Source: Pontibacterium sp049599735 (GTDB lineage Bacteria > Pseudomonadota > Gammaproteobacteria > Pseudomonadales > Balneatricaceae). From it: a DNA stretch of 25,514 nucleotides. Shown here one piece after another: positions 23,212 to 25,514 of this stretch. The stretch is from contig JBMYOX010000052.1 in the NCBI GenBank assembly GCA_049599735.1, positions 1 to 25,514 of the forward strand. The letters run 5' to 3'. Numbering within the stretch: the stretch's first letter is position 1; each line of letters starts with the position of its first letter. The notes below the pieces were generated by a model. It searched no databases. It saw only the letters and a program-made list of their open reading frames with translations, and was not told the origin of the DNA. Made by a program: the position numbers and the translations under genes.

Positions 23212-24176
23212 CGGACGCTGTCACTCTCACTGCGTTCCTGCACCCGAAAGGCGGCGGCAATGGCTAACAGGCAGCGTTGTTGCAACTCAATGCCAAGTGG
23301 CTGTTCACAGGGCAATACCTCTGCCAGATCCAGTAACTCAACATCCAGAGGCAAGTTACTTCTCAATTCTGTCATCAGCGCAGTTTCTCCCGTTTGCATC
23401 GGCAGTACGTGTAATTTTACACAGGGGGGTTTCCCCACCTGGCTTTCGTAATAGTCCAGCGACCGTTGCAGTTCCAGCACAGCCGAACCTGCCGCCGGGT
23501 AAGGATCCCGTTGTGCCTGAACCACATCATAGGACAATGAACGGGTAAAATAGAGTGCACCTGCAGACAGTAAACTGACACTGCTGGAGGGTGTACCCAG
23601 ATGGAAAATCACCAGCCCTGCTTCATCATCCATTAAGTTTTTGGTGATGTTCAGCAGCGCAAGCTCGGGAACATCCACCACCGCCGGTGTCAAACCAATC
23701 TCTTCAATCCAGGACGTGAGCCGGTCAGACTGCGTTTGCTCTGCTACCACCGCATACACCATACGTGAACGCCCCCGATAGGCATCATCCGGCAGTTCGA
23801 TATAATCAATAGTCGCTGCCTCTGCATCAAAGCCCACCAGATCTTTAACCCGCCAGCGTAAAGCGCCCGCCATTTCTTCCGGCGGTACATCCGGTGCATC
23901 AACCAGCAACAACTGGTAAGCGCCCTGATCCAGCAGCCCCACCGTCTCAGACCCGGTCAGGCCCAGTGCATCAACACGCTCACGCAGTAATTTTATATCG
24001 GTAAAAGGCGTAGGGGTTTCTATAAATTCACAGGCCGTCAGGATGACCTTTTTTTTCCGGTGACTGACATGTGCAAGCGCAACACCCCCGTCAACCAGTG
24101 CCAGTGCGGTAAGACCTTTTGTCCGTCTTTTTTTCTTCAAAAACGGAAGCTGTGCTGAAATCCGTCTTACATCCAT
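23208..24176 (-). CDS. mshI: MshI PilM-like actin-fold assembly protein
   Basis: This 322-residue cytoplasmic protein lacks membrane segments and resembles PilM/MshI: GLTALALVDGGVALAHVSHR near the start, DAPDVPPEEMAGALRWRVKDLVGF in the middle (EEM-ALRWR is a frequent PilM/MshI motif), and LGTPSSSVSLLSAGALYFTR with the phosphate-2-like segment of the actin fold. PilM anchors the inner-membrane PilN/O complex on the cytoplasmic side, and the following gene supplies its PilN-like partner with a four-base overlap. It is the first gene of the cluster; a weak promoter (TAGATT at 24211-24216 with TTGATG at 24235-24240 on the minus strand) lies 35 bases upstream. Start ATG 24176 has no strong Shine-Dalgarno. 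Confidence 0.88.
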   Translation of the reverse strand: MDVRRISAQLPFLKKKRRTKGLTALALVDGGVALAHVSHRKKKVILTACEFIETPTPFTDIKLLRERVDALGLTGSETVGLLDQGAYQLLLVDAPDVPPEEMAGALRWRVKDLVGFDAEAATIDYIELPDDAYRGRSRMVYAVVAEQTQSDRLTSWIEEIGLTPAVVDVPELALLNITKNLMDDEAGLVIFHLGTPSSSVSLLSAGALYFTRSLSYDVVQAQRDPYPAAGSAVLELQRSLDYYESQVGKPPCVKLHVLPMQTGETALMTELRSNLPLDVELLDLAEVLPCEQPLGIELQQRCLLAIAAAFRVQERSESDSVR

Positions 24177-24210
24177 CTGCGGGCTGCCCGGTAATTTTCT
24201 AATAACCTTT

Positions 24211-24240
24211 AATCTACCGACCTTAGTACCTGTTCATCAA
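24211..24240 (-). promoter_or_regulatory. Possible promoter of the MSHA cluster
   Basis: On the minus strand TTGATG (24235-24240) and TAGATT (24211-24216) are 18 bases apart, placing a start about 30 bases before mshI. The rest of 24177-24442 is AT-rich non-coding sequence. It carries three ACCGG-type words, including the palindrome AACCGGTT near 24420, whose role is unknown. Confidence 0.3.
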
Positions 24241-24442
24241 GTACTACCGGTAAGTGTTTCACCTGTTATCGGGCCTGATTGATAAATCTTGAATAAAAAT
24301 ACAGTATGACTGACTGCCTGAACCGCTTTCAAAACCTGGCATTTTGGTCATTTTTCGCTTTGAGGCTTAAAAAATCCCTTTAACCGGCCCACTGCTGTAA
24401 CCTTAACGGCTCAATGCTCAACCGGTTAAGAGGCACCCTGTT

Positions 24443-24547
24443 ATGGCCCGTGTGAATTATATACTTCTGCTGATTGCGATTACGCTGCTGCAAGCCTGCT
24501 CACCTATCCCTGATTTACCCGGCCCTATCGGCATACCCGGCCTTTGA
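24443..24547 (+). CDS. Very small predicted lipoprotein (34 residues)
   Basis: The ORF encodes MARVNYILLLIAITLLQAC, then SPIPDLPGPIGIPGL and stop. The first 18 residues form a lipoprotein-type signal peptide with lipobox LQAC (Cys19); Gln at -2 is unusual but small Ala at -1 is standard. AAGAGG (24428-24433) lies 9 bases before the ATG, a good ribosome-binding site. The mature peptide would be only 16 residues, Pro/Gly-rich, attached to a membrane by lipid. The gene is divergent from mshI and lies 157 bases before the tRNA gene. I do not recognise a family. Translation and conservation are untested, but the combination of start site, signal peptide and lipobox makes chance less likely. Confidence 0.5.
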   Translation: MARVNYILLLIAITLLQACSPIPDLPGPIGIPGL

Positions 24548-24663
24548 AAAAAAGGTTGATCGTAAAGGATTCAGATTTTACACAGCGCCTCACGCAAAAA
24601 ACACCGGCCCGGAGACACGGGCTTGCGCAGATAAAAACACTCTGAAATCACAGCACTTTTTCG

Positions 24664-24692
24664 TTGACAGTTAAAGCCGAAACCTTTTTAAT
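24664..24692 (+). promoter_or_regulatory. Promoter of tRNA-Phe
   Basis: A consensus TTGACA -35 (24664-24669) is followed after 17 bases by TTTAAT (24687-24692), and then by a GC-rich stretch (GCGCC, 24695-24699) ahead of the tRNA, which fits the discriminator of a stringently controlled stable-RNA promoter. Confidence 0.75.
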
Positions 24693-24703
24693 ACGCGCCT
24701 GTT

Positions 24704-24779
24704 GCCCGGATAGCTCAGTCGGTAGAGCAGAGGATTGAAAATCCTCGTGTCGGCGGTTCGATTCCGTCTCCGGGCACCA
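24704..24779 (+). tRNA. tRNA-Phe (anticodon GAA)
   Basis: The 76-base gene has a 7-bp acceptor stem GCCCGGA/TCCGGGC, D-arm GCTC/GAGC, anticodon stem GAGGA/TCCTC with loop TTGAAAA (anticodon GAA), T-arm with TTCGATT loop and encoded CCA end. It is close to E. coli tRNA-Phe. One G-U wobble lies in the T stem. A promoter and terminator flank it, so it is a single-gene transcription unit. The minus-strand ORF over it is only its antisense translation. Confidence 0.98.
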
Positions 24780-24787
24780 CTTACTTC

Positions 24788-24818
24788 AAGGCTTGCAGTC
24801 AAATGCAGGCCTTTGTTG
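24788..24818 (+). terminator. Rho-independent terminator of tRNA-Phe
   Basis: AAGGCTTGCA (24788-24797) pairs with TGCAGGCCTT (24804-24813) around GTCAAA, a 10-bp stem with one G-T pair, followed by TGTTGTTT. It starts 8 bases after the CCA end. Confidence 0.8.
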
Positions 24819-24819
24819 T

Positions 24820-25192
24820 TTCTGGGCTCTGGTCTTTCTCTGGTCAGATGTGCCGCTAGCCCTGCCTGGCTACGTCCTACAACTTGCAATACACCCTCTC
24901 CAATACCAAAAGTCAGTCCTCCAAGTATCAACGTGTATTGAACTTCAATCTTATGGGATACAGCACTATACATTCCCTATTCGTATTGAAGCTCACCGAA
25001 AAGCCCTATCATTAGGTCGTCTTCTAGCATCTCAAATGGGAGTTCTACATACTCATCGGGATGACGTGGTTTAGCCTTCCCATCATGTGGTGCATTCTTT
25101 GAAGTGATGTGATGGACGCCCCTCCCAATGATCGGCGTCTAATGCGCCAGAATTAAGTTGTAATCACTTAGTTCTCAGAAGGAGCATCCATC
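24820..25192. other. Non-coding stretch between tRNA-Phe and the IS110 ORF, with nested inverted repeats
   Basis: No convincing gene is present. CAATACAC (24887-24894) pairs exactly with GTGTATTG (24933-24940), and GTATTGAA is directly repeated at 24935-24942 and 24983-24990. AAGTGAT (25102-25108) pairs with ATCACTT (25163-25169) and encloses the hairpin GACGCC/GGCGTC (25115-25120/25134-25139). Part of this stretch must be the left end of the IS110-type element. IS110-family elements encode a bridge/seeker RNA in a non-coding end, upstream of the ORF in the IS110 subgroup and downstream in the IS1111 subgroup, so a structured RNA here is possible but not shown. A short open frame ending RDDVV near 25074 matches nothing I know. 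Confidence 0.45.
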
Positions 25193-25514
25193 ATGAATAT
25201 TAAAGTCGTTGGTATAGATTTAGCAAAAAATGTATTCCAGGTTTGTGTTTGGCTGGACGATGGCAGCGTAGCCTGGAACCGTAAGATCGTTAGACGCAAA
25301 CTACTGAGTGTTATCCGGCAGTTTCCAGAGGGTACTCTTATCGCTATGGAAGCCTGCGCGACAGCCCACCATTGGGGGCGCACGTTCGAAGCGATGGGGT
25401 ACTCTGCTAAGTTACTGCCTGCTCAACATGTCAAACCCCTGGCCAGACGCCAGAAAAATGATGCTAACGATGCTCTGGCTATTTGTGAAGCTGCCTTTCG
25501 TCCCGAAATTCATG
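25101..25514 (+). mobile_element. IS110-family insertion sequence, left part
   Basis: The element is recognised by its transposase ORF. The left end is uncertain: the nested inverted repeats from about 25102 are the most likely subterminal structure, but the true end could be anywhere in 24820-25150. IS110 elements usually lack classic terminal inverted repeats and may leave little or no target duplication, so the boundary needs comparison with other copies. The right end is outside the window. Confidence 0.55.
25193..25514 (+). CDS. IS110-family DEDD transposase, 5' part (cut by window end)
   Basis: The first 107 codons are present. The start ATG 25193 follows AAGGAGC at 25179-25185. The protein begins MNIKVVGIDLAKNVFQVCVW, with the first acidic residue of the RuvC-like DEDD domain in GIDLAKN. 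It continues with LIAMEACATAHHWGRTFEAM (the second acidic position, Glu) and ends with PAQHVKP, then RRQKNDANDALAICEAA, the paired Asp block. These are diagnostic of IS110/IS1111-type recombinases, which move circular intermediates guided in many cases by an element-encoded bridge RNA. The NDANDA variant is, as I recall, more typical of IS1111-like members. The reading frame is open to the window edge, so the gene may be complete beyond it. Confidence 0.95.
   Translation, partial: MNIKVVGIDLAKNVFQVCVWLDDGSVAWNRKIVRRKLLSVIRQFPEGTLIAMEACATAHHWGRTFEAMGYSAKLLPAQHVKPLARRQKNDANDALAICEAAFRPEIH

Noticed and set aside
24607..24622. GCCCG/CGGGC hairpin as terminator of the small lipoprotein gene
   Set aside because: Stem of 5 bp and no T-run after it.
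24671..24973. Minus-strand ORF of 100 residues over tRNA-Phe containing RRRNRTADTRIF
   Set aside because: It is the antisense translation of the tRNA gene and its terminator; this kind of false ORF is common at tRNA loci.
24793..25074. Plus-strand ORF of 93 residues after the tRNA
   Set aside because: It begins inside the tRNA terminator stem, has no ribosome-binding site and no recognisable family.
1..25514. CRISPR arrays, rRNA genes, toxin-antitoxin pairs, prophage structural genes
   Set aside because: No regularly spaced repeats, rRNA-like sequence, toxin gene or phage structural protein was found on either strand; the wHTH regulator has no adjacent toxin.

Overview
The window reads as a chromosomal segment of a marine-type gammaproteobacterium, probably Oceanospirillales/Pseudomonadales-like. 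A Crc-family protein lies beside rph and pyrE, as in Pseudomonas, and is combined here with a complete-looking MSHA-type pilus assembly cluster. The genus is inference only. From about 7986 rightwards base composition is mixed to GC-rich and genes are packed in operons; the left 8 kb is visibly AT-rich and looks acquired.

Region 1 (1-7985) is the right part of an integrated genomic island; its left end is outside the window. It carries an ImmA/IrrE-type zinc metallopeptidase, then a tightly coupled operon: a small winged-helix regulator, a C5-cytosine DNA methyltransferase, an McrB-like AAA+ motor and an McrC-like protein with a PD-(D/E)XK nuclease. This is a restriction-modification or defence cassette resembling the LlaJI type (m5C methyltransferase plus McrBC-like nuclease) more than classical methyl-dependent McrBC. 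A P4-type tyrosine integrase reads leftward at the island edge, next to the 3' end of yicC, a known integration target for mobilizable islands. A repeat-rich 200-bp region separates integrase and yicC.

Region 2 (7986-11509) is core chromosome: yicC (endoribonuclease), divergent rph (RNase PH), convergent crc (catabolite repression control, a nuclease fold with altered catalytic motifs), and divergent pyrE. rph and crc share a strong bidirectional terminator.

Region 3 (11515-24176, all minus strand) is one long MSHA-type type IV pilus cluster, transcribed mshI, second mshI (PilN-like), mshJ, mshK, mshL, mshM, mshN, mshE, mshG, a 44-codon ORF in the mshF position, one mshA/B-type prepilin, mshC, mshD, mshO, mshP. 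Most junctions overlap or are separated by only a few bases. PilM/N/O/P-like proteins build the inner-membrane platform, MshL is the outer-membrane secretin, MshM and MshN are accessory factors, MshE is the extension ATPase with a c-di-GMP-binding N-terminal domain, MshG is the polytopic platform, and MshA/C/D/O/P are the fibre and tip pilins. A second major-type pilin and mshQ are not seen.

Region 4 (24177-25514) holds a likely 34-codon lipoprotein gene, tRNA-Phe(GAA) with promoter and terminator, a structured non-coding stretch, and the start of an IS110-family DEDD transposase cut off by the window end.
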